A DNA stretch of 5,080 nt from JBBDWZ01 sp050732575. GTDB taxonomy: Bacteria > Gemmatimonadota > Gemmatimonadetes > Longimicrobiales > RSA9. A program made the translations under genes and the position numbers. Below the pieces are notes generated by a model, which was not told the origin of the DNA, ran no database searches, and saw only the letters and a list, made by a program, of their open reading frames with translations. Positions 1 to 5,080 of the stretch are shown here, piece after piece (within the stretch, counting starts at the first letter, position 1; each line of letters begins with the position of its first letter). The DNA lies in contig JBOHRF010000387.1 in the NCBI GenBank assembly GCA_050732575.1, positions 1-5,080 on the forward strand, written 5' to 3'.

Positions 1-462
1 CTCCGGTGAGCTGTGTTCCAGCATTACCAGTTGCGCTGCTTCTCCATACGGAAATGGATCCAGCACCACCCGCCGCACGAGCGTGTAGATCGCCGCGTTC
101 GCGCCGATCGCCAGCGCCAGCGTGAGTACCGCGGCTATGCCAAACACGGGCGTGCGCAGCAGCCGCCGCAGCGATTGTCGCGTTTCCTGCACAAGCTGGT
201 CTCCCAGCGTCGTCCAACCGCGTAAACCCAAACCGCTGCCCCGCGATCGACCGGCTCGCCACCCGTCCCAGCGCGCTCGCAGCGCGGCCCGGCCAAGCGA
301 TAGGCCTTCTCGCAGCCAGAACCTGCTCAATCCATCACCACGCTGCCCCGCATCAGCTGCACGCTGCGCCACGGTATCAACCAGATCTGCCCCGTACTCT
401 CGCCGAAAATCCTGCGGATACAGTCGCACCAGCCACCCTATGATCAGCGGAATCTTGCGCAT
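1..462 (-). CDS. ADOP-like ABC transporter permease (MacB/FtsX type), N-terminal 154 residues, cut by window edge
   Basis: Seen: an open frame from an ATG at 462-460 to the left edge, 154 codons without a stop. A hydrophilic N-terminal cap (about residues 1-95) carries RLYPQDFRREYGADLVD at residues 13-29. A basic stretch RQSLRRLLRTP follows, then one hydrophobic segment (about 105-130, GIAAVLTLALAIGANAAIY) and then VLDPFPYGEAAQLVMLE. Known: the pattern L-x-IGAN-x-AIY-x-L-V followed by a 'PFPY...LV-L' stretch is the hallmark of the first membrane helix and start of the periplasmic core in MacB/FtsX-like permeases. The RLYP...F-R-x-x-YG cap is typical of ADOP (Acidobacterial duplicated orphan permease) proteins, usually about 800 aa with two permease repeats. 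The start is supported by GAGGTG at 470-465, which overlaps the stop of the regulator gene 6 nt upstream, so the two are probably translationally coupled. Inferred: inner-membrane protein; substrate unknown. The remaining domains lie outside the window. Confidence 0.88.
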   Translation of the reverse strand, partial: MRKIPLIIGWLVRLYPQDFRREYGADLVDTVAQRAADAGQRGDGLSRFWLREGLSLGRAALRARWDGWRAGRSRGSGLGLRGWTTLGDQLVQETRQSLRRLLRTPVFGIAAVLTLALAIGANAAIYTLVRRVVLDPFPYGEAAQLVMLEHSSPE

Positions 463-468
463 GTCACC

Positions 469-807
469 TCACACCTTGGCCGGGTACAGCTTGCGCTCTC
501 GGGCCGCCGAAACCAGTGCTTCCAGCCGTCGCGCCTCCGCCCCTACCGCCCGCCGGCCCGCAGCCGTCAATTCGAAATATTTCCGCCGCGCATCAACCGC
601 GCGCTCTGGACCGTCCGACGGTTGCACCAGTTGCGCATCTCGCAGCCGTCGCAACGCCTGATAGAGCGCGCCCGTCGTCGCGTCCAGACGCCCGCCCGAG
701 CGCGCCTTTACTTCCTTACCGATCGCGTAGCCATGCGCCGGTCCGCCGCCCAGTGCAATCAGGATCAGGAAACCCAGCTCGCCCAGCTCCCGCATCTCGC
801 CGTTCAT
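469..807 (-). CDS. PadR family transcriptional regulator
   Basis: Seen: 112 codons, ATG at 807-805, stop TGA at 471-469. Residues 8-33 (LGELGFLILIALGGGPAHGYAIGKEV) match the first helices of the PadR winged helix, where 'HGY-I' is the family signature. Residues 44-61 (TTGALYQALRRLRDAQLV) match the recognition helix, with the hallmark G-x-LY-x-x-L-x-x-L. Residues 68-82 include RKYFELTAAGRRA, the beta wing 'R-x-YF-LT--G'. Known: small PadR proteins are dimeric repressors that usually bind dyads in their own promoter. Inferred: it represses the operon it shares with the downstream permease. The first ATG is preferred over Met5 because GAGG at 815-812 sits 4 nt upstream. Length is normal for the short PadR subfamily that pairs with ADOP permeases. 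The ligand is not predictable. Confidence 0.95.
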   Translation of the reverse strand: MNGEMRELGELGFLILIALGGGPAHGYAIGKEVKARSGGRLDATTGALYQALRRLRDAQLVQPSDGPERAVDARRKYFELTAAGRRAVGAEARRLEALVSAARERKLYPAKV

Positions 808-817
808 GGGTCCTCAC

Positions 818-841
818 ACTATAGTTGTTGCTACTATATAG
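818..841. promoter_or_regulatory. Probable PadR operator: paired TATA-rich dyads
   Basis: The perfect palindrome ACTATAGT (818-825) is followed by ACTATATAG (833-841), whose last eight bases, CTATATAG, are also self-complementary. The arms TATAGT (820-825) and ACTATA (833-838) form an inverted repeat across a 7-nt gap. The site lies just upstream of the padR ribosome-binding site and overlaps the best -10 candidate, in otherwise GC-rich DNA. Its use by the encoded PadR protein is inferred from position and symmetry. Confidence 0.5.
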
Positions 842-863
842 CCCCAGCACCTGACCACGGCAA
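835..863 (-). promoter_or_regulatory. Probable sigma-70-type promoter of the padR-permease operon
   Basis: On the minus strand TTGCCG (863-858) stands 17 nt from TATATA (840-835). This fits -35/-10 spacing, and the start site would fall around 828, about 20 nt before the padR ATG. The -10 is inside the proposed operator, which would allow autorepression. No start-site data; this is a sequence match only. Confidence 0.45.
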
Positions 864-1116
864 GGGGGAACAGCGGTGGGCGCGTGCCTACGAATGCGCA
901 ATCCCAGCGCGGTAAGAAACAACGGCGTACGATGAGAATCCGTTGCGCTGAGGCGGCGCAGTTGCGCAACGATCGTAGCGCAGGCCGCGGGTGAGCCGCG
1001 CACGCGGATGGTTGGCGTGCATGTGGCCAGATTGGTTGTGCAAGGGATGTTAGCTCGCTGATTGCGCGTGGTGGCAACGCGGTAACTGCGCGAGGCCTGT
1101 GAGCCGTGCTCGTGGC
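864..1116. other. Intergenic stretch between divergent operons; no gene seen
   Basis: This region lies between the padR promoter and the glnN promoter. Short open frames cross it, but none has a ribosome-binding site with a recognisable product. No tRNA, riboswitch core or sigma-54 site (GG-N10-GC pattern) was found by eye. The only structure noted is the inverted repeat at 941-971. Confidence 0.6.
941..971. repeat. 8-bp inverted repeat in the divergent intergenic region
   Basis: CGTTGCGC (941-948) and GCGCAACG (964-971) are perfect inverted copies separated by 15 nt. The right arm also lies in a 10-bp perfect palindrome, GTTGCGCAAC (961-970). It could be a regulator site or a small hairpin. 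It lies about 170 nt upstream of the glnN -10, so a direct role there is uncertain, and in GC-rich DNA it may be chance. Confidence 0.3.
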
Positions 1117-1146
1117 CTGTCGAATGCACTGCTACTTGGGTATAAT
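1117..1146 (+). promoter_or_regulatory. Probable glnN promoter with consensus -10
   Basis: TATAAT at 1141-1146 is a perfect sigma-70 -10 box in GC-rich surroundings, 52 nt before the glnN ATG. The -35 is weak: CTGTCG at 1117-1122 with an 18-nt spacer matches 3 of 6 positions. A weak -35 with a perfect -10 would suit an activator-dependent promoter, but no activator site is recognised. The predicted transcript start is near 1153. Confidence 0.55.
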
Positions 1147-1149
1147 CAA

Positions 1150-1164
1150 TGGGCGTTGCGCCCA
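1150..1164 (+). promoter_or_regulatory. Dyad/hairpin at the predicted glnN transcription start
   Basis: TGGGCG (1150-1155) and CGCCCA (1159-1164) are perfect inverted copies around a TTG loop. The element begins 4 nt after the -10 box, so it spans the likely start site. It could act as a repressor-binding dyad, or as a short 5'-end hairpin in the leader. It is too small to be a known riboswitch. Confidence 0.4.
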
Positions 1165-1198
1165 CCAGCAAACCACTCCAAACAAATCGAGGGAATGT

Positions 1199-3406
1199 AT
1201 GCCCGGGTCGGTGAGACGTTTTGATGCATTGGCGGCGGTGAAGACGTGGCAACACCCCAACGCCCCCACCGACAAGGAGCAGCAGCAGTCAGCCAACGGC
1301 AAGTCGCAGAGCCTCGAGGAGATTTTCGGCGTCAACACGTTTGGGCTGTCGGAGATGAAATCTCGCCTGCCCAAACAGGCGTACAAGGCGCTGGTTGCCA
1401 CCATCGATCATGGTACCGAGTTGGATCCGTCGGTGGCGGACACGGTCGCCATCGCCATGAAGGAATGGGCGATCGAGCACGGTGCAACACACTTCACACA
1501 CTGGTTCCAGCCGCTAACGGGTTTGACAGCGGAAAAACATGACTCTTTTATCACGCCCAATGTGGGCGGTGGTGCAGTAGCCGAGTTCAGCGGTAAGGAA
1601 TTGATCCAGGGCGAGCCGGACGCGTCATCGTTTCCGTCGGGCGGACTGCGTGCCACGTTCGAGGCGCGCGGCTACACGGCCTGGGACCCGACCTCGCCGG
1701 CGTTCATCGTGGAGGGACCGCAAGGTGCCTACCTGGCGATTCCCACGGCGTTCACATCCTGGACGGGCGATACGCTGGACACCAAGATCCCGCTGCTGCG
1801 TTCCATTCATGCACTCGATGTGCAGGCGCGGCGCGCGCTGAAGCTGTTCGATGTGCAGGCAAAGCGGGTCATGGCGACGTTGGGCCCGGAGCAGGAGTAT
1901 TTCCTGATCGATCAGGAGTTCTACTATCGGCGTCCAGATCTGGTGACCACGGGTCGCACGTTGTTTGGCGCCAAGCCACCGCGCGGTCAGGAGCTGGAGG
2001 ATCACTACTTCGGGACGATTCCCGATCGTGTGCTGGCCTGCATGATGGAAGTGGAGCAGGAGCTCTACAAGCTGGGTGTTCCGGTCAAGACCCGGCACAA
2101 CGAAGTTGCGCCCAGCCAGTACGAGATGGCGCCCATCTACGAGAACGCCAACATTGCCGCTGACCATCAGCACCTGTCGATGCTGATGTTGCGCAAGGTT
2201 GCACGCAAATATGGTCTGGTCGCGTTGCTGCACGAGAAGCCGTTTGCGGGCGTCAATGGCAGCGGCAAACACCTGAACTGGTCCTTTGCCACGGAAAACG
2301 CCAATCTGCTGGAGCCGGGCGACAATCCGCACGACAACATGCAATTCCTTTTCTTCTGCACGGCAGTTCTGCGGGCGGTGGACCGGCATCAGGATTTGTT
2401 GCGCTGCGCCGTTGCCTATGCGGCCAACGACCATCGTCTGGGCGCCAATGAAGCGCCGCCGGCCATCATCTCGGTGTTCCTGGGCGAACAGCTGATGGAT
2501 GTGTTCGAGCAGCTGGAGAAAAGTGGTTCGGCCAAGACCAGCAAGAAAGGCGGACTGCTCGGGCTGGGCACGCCCATTCTGCCGCGCCTACCCAAACACG
2601 CGGGTGATCGCAACCGCACCTCGCCCTTTGCCTTTACCGGTAACAAGTTCGAATTCCGGGCCCTGGGCTCCGGGCAATCCATTTCCTGGCCCGCCACCGT
2701 GCTCAACACCATCGTGGCCGAGTCTATTGACGAGCTGTGCGCAGAGTTGGAAGGAAAGATAGCCAACGGCAACGACCTGGAAGGAGCGCTGCAGGCGGTG
2801 CTGGTGGCAGAAATCCCCAAATTCAAGCGCATTCTTTTCTCCGGTGATAACTACACATCGGAGTGGCACGCCGAAGCAGAGCGGCGCGGATTGCTGAACC
2901 TGCGCTCTACGCTCGATGCGCTCAAATATTTCACCGCGTCCAAGAACGAGGCGCTGTTCGAGAAATACGGCGTGCTCACCAAACGCGAGCTCGAGTCACG
3001 GGAAGAGATTGCCGTCGATCAATACTTCAAGACCGTAAACATCGAAGGCGAAACCACGGCCGATCTGGCGCGCACCATGATTCTGCCGGCCGCCGTACAC
3101 TACCTCAACGAATTGCTCACGGCCTCAGAACATAGCCGAGCGGCTGGTCTGCAGGCCGACGGTGTGCTCAAGACCGCGCACGAAGTGAACGGTTTGATCA
3201 ATGAGCTGACCGCCGTGCTGGGCGAACTGGTCCAGCAAAACGAGGAGCTGGGCGGTGATGATGTGCACTCCAAAGCACACCACATGCACGAGCACATCAT
3301 TCCGGCCATGACCGAGGTGCGAAGCGTTGCCGATAAGCTCGAGCGGGCCATTCCTGACTACCTTTGGCCGCTGCCCCGCTATCGCGACATGTTGTTCGTG
3401 AAATAA
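1199..3406 (+). CDS. glnN: Type III glutamine synthetase (GSIII), complete
   Basis: Catalyses ATP-dependent formation of glutamine from glutamate and ammonium in the cytoplasm, the entry step of nitrogen assimilation. Seen: 735 codons, close to the usual 720-730 of GSIII and well above the 440-470 of GSI/GSII. The GSIII N-terminal region covers roughly residues 35-200 (e.g. FGVNTFGLSEMKSRLP, HFTHWFQPLTG). The catalytic core carries GPEQEYF at 229-235 (metal-binding Glu), KTRHNEVAPSQYE at 297-309, NGSGKH at 353-358 (His/Gly loop), NRTSPFAF from 472 and EFR at 485-487 (phosphate/glutamate-binding Arg). The C-terminal helical part ends in WPLPRYRDMLF. All core motifs look intact. The ATG at 1199 is chosen because GAGGG (1189-1193) lies 5 nt upstream. 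An in-frame GTG at 1106 would lie upstream of the promoter. The gene is monocistronic, transcribed away from padR and followed at once by a terminator. Confidence 0.97.
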   Translation: MPGSVRRFDALAAVKTWQHPNAPTDKEQQQSANGKSQSLEEIFGVNTFGLSEMKSRLPKQAYKALVATIDHGTELDPSVADTVAIAMKEWAIEHGATHFTHWFQPLTGLTAEKHDSFITPNVGGGAVAEFSGKELIQGEPDASSFPSGGLRATFEARGYTAWDPTSPAFIVEGPQGAYLAIPTAFTSWTGDTLDTKIPLLRSIHALDVQARRALKLFDVQAKRVMATLGPEQEYFLIDQEFYYRRPDLVTTGRTLFGAKPPRGQELEDHYFGTIPDRVLACMMEVEQELYKLGVPVKTRHNEVAPSQYEMAPIYENANIAADHQHLSMLMLRKVARKYGLVALLHEKPFAGVNGSGKHLNWSFATENANLLEPGDNPHDNMQFLFFCTAVLRAVDRHQDLLRCAVAYAANDHRLGANEAPPAIISVFLGEQLMDVFEQLEKSGSAKTSKKGGLLGLGTPILPRLPKHAGDRNRTSPFAFTGNKFEFRALGSGQSISWPATVLNTIVAESIDELCAELEGKIANGNDLEGALQAVLVAEIPKFKRILFSGDNYTSEWHAEAERRGLLNLRSTLDALKYFTASKNEALFEKYGVLTKRELESREEIAVDQYFKTVNIEGETTADLARTMILPAAVHYLNELLTASEHSRAAGLQADGVLKTAHEVNGLINELTAVLGELVQQNEELGGDDVHSKAHHMHEHIIPAMTEVRSVADKLERAIPDYLWPLPRYRDMLFVK

Positions 3407-3407
3407 A

Positions 3408-3464
3408 GTGACGGTGACGGTGACGGTGAAGGAATACGTTCTTCACCGTCACCCTCACTGTCAC
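3408..3464. terminator. Long, probably bidirectional terminator hairpin built on GTGACG hexamers
   Basis: Left arm 3408-3431 is three exact GTGACG hexamers plus GTGAAG. It pairs with 3441-3464 over 24 positions: 22 Watson-Crick pairs, one G-U (3413/3459) and one C-C mismatch (3418/3454), with a 9-nt loop. It starts one base after the glnN stop. On the plus strand ATTTCGTT follows the stem. On the minus strand the stem is followed by TTTATTT (3407-3401), a better U-tract, so termination from the right is at least as likely. Confidence 0.8.
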
Positions 3465-3499
3465 ATTTCGTTAAGATTGGCGATACGTTTTCGCTCTCG
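3461..3499 (-). pseudogene. Possible 3' tail of a convergent gene, interrupted by the intron
   Basis: Read on the minus strand from the exon edge, 12 sense codons (RERKRIANLNEM) end in a TGA at 3463-3461, at the base of the terminator hairpin. The stretch is too short to recognise. It is listed because the hairpin has its better U-tract in this direction, which suggests a convergent gene once ended here. The intron lies antisense to it and so could not be spliced from its mRNA. It may equally be random open frame. Confidence 0.2.
3465..3499 (+). other. 5' flank (exon) of the group II intron, with IBS1 and IBS2
   Basis: These 35 bases separate the terminator from the intron. The last seven, GCTCTCG (3493-3499), are the proposed intron-binding site 1 and pair perfectly with 3715-3721. 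GTTTTC just before (3487-3492) is a candidate IBS2, pairing with GAAAGT at 3686-3691 if two G-U pairs are allowed (weak). Plus-strand frames here contain stops, so no plus-strand coding exon is seen. Confidence 0.6.
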
Positions 3500-3970
3500 G
3501 TGCGCCACGAAGGTGATGCATCCAAGCAGGTGAGAATCCTGCCGGAGGAATTAACGGTTCACCTCCGAAGCTACGGGTAGACTGGACGAAGCGATTCGTA
3601 CGGTCAAGCTATCCGGACACACGTTCTCGTCAGGAGGGCCAGCGGCTCTGCGGGCCGTAACGCGAGTGAACTCTGAGCAGGCCTCGAAAGTCGAGTTGCG
3701 AGGGCCGACCCGTCCGAGAGCCGGGGAAGGCTGCCACATGCGGGCCCAGACAACCGTTGCGGCCCGCATGCCTCGTCGGGGTGATGGAGACAGCACGCAG
3801 AGAAGGGATGCTTTGCAACGTGGGAGATCCGCGCGGGCGCAGAGGTCGCGCTCTGCAACGAATCGGAGGATTCGGTCTGAGCGGAAGTCGGAGGGGCTCG
3901 TAGTACCGAAGAAGCTGAGGAAAGGCAGTGGAGGGAAGGAGCCCTGCTTCGGGTGCGCTTCAGGGGGAGC
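3500..3970 (+). ncRNA. Group II intron ribozyme, domains I-III and start of domain IV
   Basis: No gene is expected here; the stretch folds into consecutive stems. Stems seen: GCAGG 3526-3530 with CCTGC 3538-3542; CGGAGG 3543-3548 with CCTCCG 3562-3567; CATGCGGGCC 3737-3746 with GGCCCGCATG 3761-3770 (10 bp perfect, 14-nt loop); GCAGAG 3839-3844 with CTCTGC 3851-3856; CGAATC 3859-3864 with GATTCG 3869-3874; CCCTG 3942-3946 with CAGGG 3961-3965. The last sits just before the ribosome-binding site of the reverse transcriptase, where domain IVa is expected. Domain assignments are approximate and inferred from order and spacing. Confidence 0.8.
3715..3721 (+). other. EBS1 (exon-binding site 1) of the intron
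   Basis: CGAGAGC at 3715-3721 is the exact reverse complement of GCTCTCG, the last seven exon bases at 3493-3499. It lies 215 nt inside the intron, a normal EBS1 distance in bacterial group II introns. The pairing selects the 5' splice site and the DNA target. Confidence 0.75.
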
Positions 3971-3976
3971 GGAGGA
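3971..3976 (+). promoter_or_regulatory. Ribosome-binding site that decides the reverse transcriptase start
   Basis: GGAGGA at 3971-3976 is a near-perfect Shine-Dalgarno sequence 7 nt before the TTG at 3984. The next in-frame start, ATG at 4020, has only CCAGAAAAGATCCGG before it, with no good match. The purine-rich run continues to 3983. It lies directly after a small hairpin (3942-3965), a layout like domain IVa of other introns, where the bound protein can mask its own start. Confidence 0.6.
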
Positions 3977-3983
3977 GAGGAGA

Positions 3984-5080
3984 TTGGGCACAGGCCTGGA
4001 AACTCCAGAAAAGATCCGGATGCTTCAGCTGAAGCTGAACGACAAGGCCAAGAGAGAGCCAGCGTTCCGCTTCTATCTGCTGTACGACAAGGTGTATCGA
4101 CCGGACATCCTGCAGCATGCCTACGCGCTGCGCCGCGGTAAGGGCGGAGCGCCGGGAGTGGATGGGATCGCGTTCGAAGACATCGAGCGGGCCGGAGTGG
4201 AAGACTGGCTGCGCACGTTGGGCGCAGAGTTACACGAAGGGAGGTATAAGCCGCAACCGGTTCGGCGGGTGCTGATTCCGAAGGCGGGAGGCGGAGAACG
4301 GCCGCTGGGGATTCCGACGATTCGCGACCGTGTCGTGCAAACCGCCGCCCTGTTGATCCTGGAGCCCATCTTCGAGGCGGATTTCGAAGCGAACGCGTAC
4401 GGCTACCGGCCGGGACGGAGTGCGCAGCAAGCCGTGGTAGAAGTGCTGGCGGCACTGCGGTCCGGGGAGAGCAACGTGGTCGATGCGGATCTGTCGAAGT
4501 ACTTCGACACGATTCCGCACCACGAACTCATGCAGTCCGTGGCCCGTCGCATCTCCGATGGCAAGATGCTGCATCTGATCAAGATGTGGTTGAAAGCACC
4601 AGTAGAGGAGAAGGATGAACGCGGACGAACGAGGCATACCGGGGGCAGACAGTCCAGCCGGGGGACGCCACAAGGGGGAGTCATTTCTCCGTTGCTGGCG
4701 AATCTCTATATCCACCGCCTGCTCCGGGCGTGGACGAAGTTTCGATTGCCCGAAAGGCTGGGAGCGCGGATCATCAACTACGCGGATGATCTCGTGATTG
4801 TATGTCGTACCAGAGCGGGCGCGCAGGCTGCGCACGCCTGGTTGAAAGCAATCATCGAGAGATTGGGTCTGCAGCTGAATGAACAGAAGACCTGCATCCG
4901 TGATGGGCACCACGAATCGTTTGACTTCCTGGGGTACACGTTCGGACCGCACTGGAATCGTCGCACGGGAGGCTCGTATCTGGACGCCACACCCTCCCGG
5001 AAGGCGATCGCGCGGGCGCGGTGTTCGCTTCAACGCATACTGCGCCCGGGGAATCAGGCACCGCTTTCTGAGGTGGTCAG
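3984..5080 (+). CDS. ltrA: Group II intron reverse transcriptase/maturase (LtrA-like), C-terminus outside window
   Basis: Copies the intron RNA into DNA at the target and helps the RNA fold for splicing. Seen: 365 codons open to the right edge, no frameshift. Counting from the TTG: GAPGVDG at 55-61, IPKAGGGERPLGIPTIRDRVVQ region 98-119 (RPLGIP at 106), DADLSKYFDTIPH at 167-179 (catalytic Asp169), RGTPQGG at 226-232 followed by VISPLLANLY, YADD at 266-269 (catalytic Asp pair) and FLGY at 315-318. These are reverse transcriptase blocks in the right order, and all catalytic residues are present. The maturase (X) domain has at most begun, and any DNA-binding or endonuclease domain lies outside. 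The TTG start (GTGLETPEKIR...) is preferred for its ribosome-binding site and because ETPEKI-R-LQ occurs in relatives as I recall them. ATG at 4020 is the alternative. The frame is also open upstream through GC-rich ribozyme DNA, which is not coding. Confidence 0.93.
   Translation, partial: MGTGLETPEKIRMLQLKLNDKAKREPAFRFYLLYDKVYRPDILQHAYALRRGKGGAPGVDGIAFEDIERAGVEDWLRTLGAELHEGRYKPQPVRRVLIPKAGGGERPLGIPTIRDRVVQTAALLILEPIFEADFEANAYGYRPGRSAQQAVVEVLAALRSGESNVVDADLSKYFDTIPHHELMQSVARRISDGKMLHLIKMWLKAPVEEKDERGRTRHTGGRQSSRGTPQGGVISPLLANLYIHRLLRAWTKFRLPERLGARIINYADDLVIVCRTRAGAQAAHAWLKAIIERLGLQLNEQKTCIRDGHHESFDFLGYTFGPHWNRRTGGSYLDATPSRKAIARARCSLQRILRPGNQAPLSEVV

Larger units (their letters stand above)
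3500..5080 (+). mobile_element. Group II intron with encoded reverse transcriptase, 3' end outside window
   Basis: A self-splicing retroelement that moves by reverse splicing into DNA and target-primed reverse transcription. Seen: the 5' splice motif GTGCGCC at 3500-3506; about 480 nt of structured non-coding RNA; then a group II-type reverse transcriptase frame in the position of domain IV. The boundary is supported by exact IBS1-EBS1 complementarity across 3499/3500. The conserved domain III-like string CGTAGTACCGAAGAAG occurs at 3899-3914. Domains V and VI, the 3' splice site and the end of the protein are beyond the right edge. The element is in the same orientation as glnN. With no visible damage it may be active; its class (IIB/C-like) cannot be settled without domain V. 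Confidence 0.92.

Noticed and set aside
122..661. A 179-codon plus-strand open frame
   Set aside because: Runs opposite the permease start and most of padR; Ser/Arg/Pro-rich without domain features.
1071..1090. A possible sigma-54 promoter (GTGGCAACGCGGTAACTGCG)
   Set aside because: GG and GC are 13 nt apart instead of 10, and the conserved TTGC part is missing.
1106..1198. An in-frame GTG that would add 31 residues to the glutamine synthetase
   Set aside because: It lies upstream of the TATAAT box, the extra residues resemble no GSIII N-terminus I know, and the ATG at 1199 has a well-spaced GAGGG.
716..1255. A 179-codon minus-strand open frame crossing the intergenic region
   Set aside because: Overlaps the padR start, both promoters and the glnN start in another frame; no recognisable product.
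1625..2434. A 269-codon minus-strand open frame
   Set aside because: Lies wholly antisense to the catalytic core of glnN, whose frame is strongly supported by conserved motifs.
3408..3464. Short tandem repeats as a possible CRISPR or satellite
   Set aside because: Only three exact 6-bp units with no spacers; they are fully explained as one arm of a terminator hairpin.
3604..4455. A 283-codon minus-strand open frame across the intron
   Set aside because: It is antisense to the ribozyme and the 5' part of the reverse transcriptase, is low-complexity (Ala/Arg/Ser/Pro-rich) and has no recognisable domain. It is a by-product of GC-rich DNA.
4230..5033. A 267-codon minus-strand open frame
   Set aside because: Antisense to the intact reverse transcriptase motifs; the product has no recognisable family features.

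Overview
The window reads as chromosomal DNA from a GC-rich bacterium, most likely a member of the Acidobacteriota. This taxonomic guess rests on a PadR-type regulator directly followed by a large MacB/FtsX-like permease of the ADOP type (a pairing that is very abundant in that phylum) and on a type III glutamine synthetase. It is an inference; no rRNA or other marker is present.

Layout. Positions 1-807, minus strand: a two-gene operon, a 112-aa PadR winged-helix repressor followed 6 nt later by the N-terminal 154 residues of an ADOP-like permease that leaves the window at its left edge. Positions 808-863 hold the operon's ribosome-binding site, a probable promoter and two TATA-rich dyads that look like a PadR operator. 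Positions 864-1116 are non-coding, with only an 8-bp inverted repeat to note. Positions 1117-1198 hold the divergent promoter (perfect TATAAT), a start-site dyad and the leader of the next gene. Positions 1199-3406, plus strand: a complete 735-aa type III glutamine synthetase (glnN). Positions 3408-3464: a long terminator hairpin whose left arm is built from tandem GTGACG hexamers and which looks bidirectional. Positions 3465-3499: a short flank. Positions 3500-5080, plus strand: the 5' two-thirds or so of a group II intron. It comprises the 5' splice site GTGCG, the domain I-III ribozyme RNA and, in domain IV, the reverse transcriptase/maturase gene, which runs off the right edge at residue 365 with its frame intact.

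Functionally there are three independent units. The PadR-ADOP operon probably autoregulates in response to an unknown signal. The glutamine synthetase assimilates ammonium. The group II intron is a retroelement that landed just past the glnN terminator. A 7-bp perfect complement between the last exon bases and a site 215 nt inside the intron (IBS1-EBS1) fixes the 5' intron boundary. I see no new defence or multi-gene system. The less ordinary points are the hexamer-built bidirectional terminator, a possible convergent gene tail cut by the intron, and the TTG start chosen for the intron protein.
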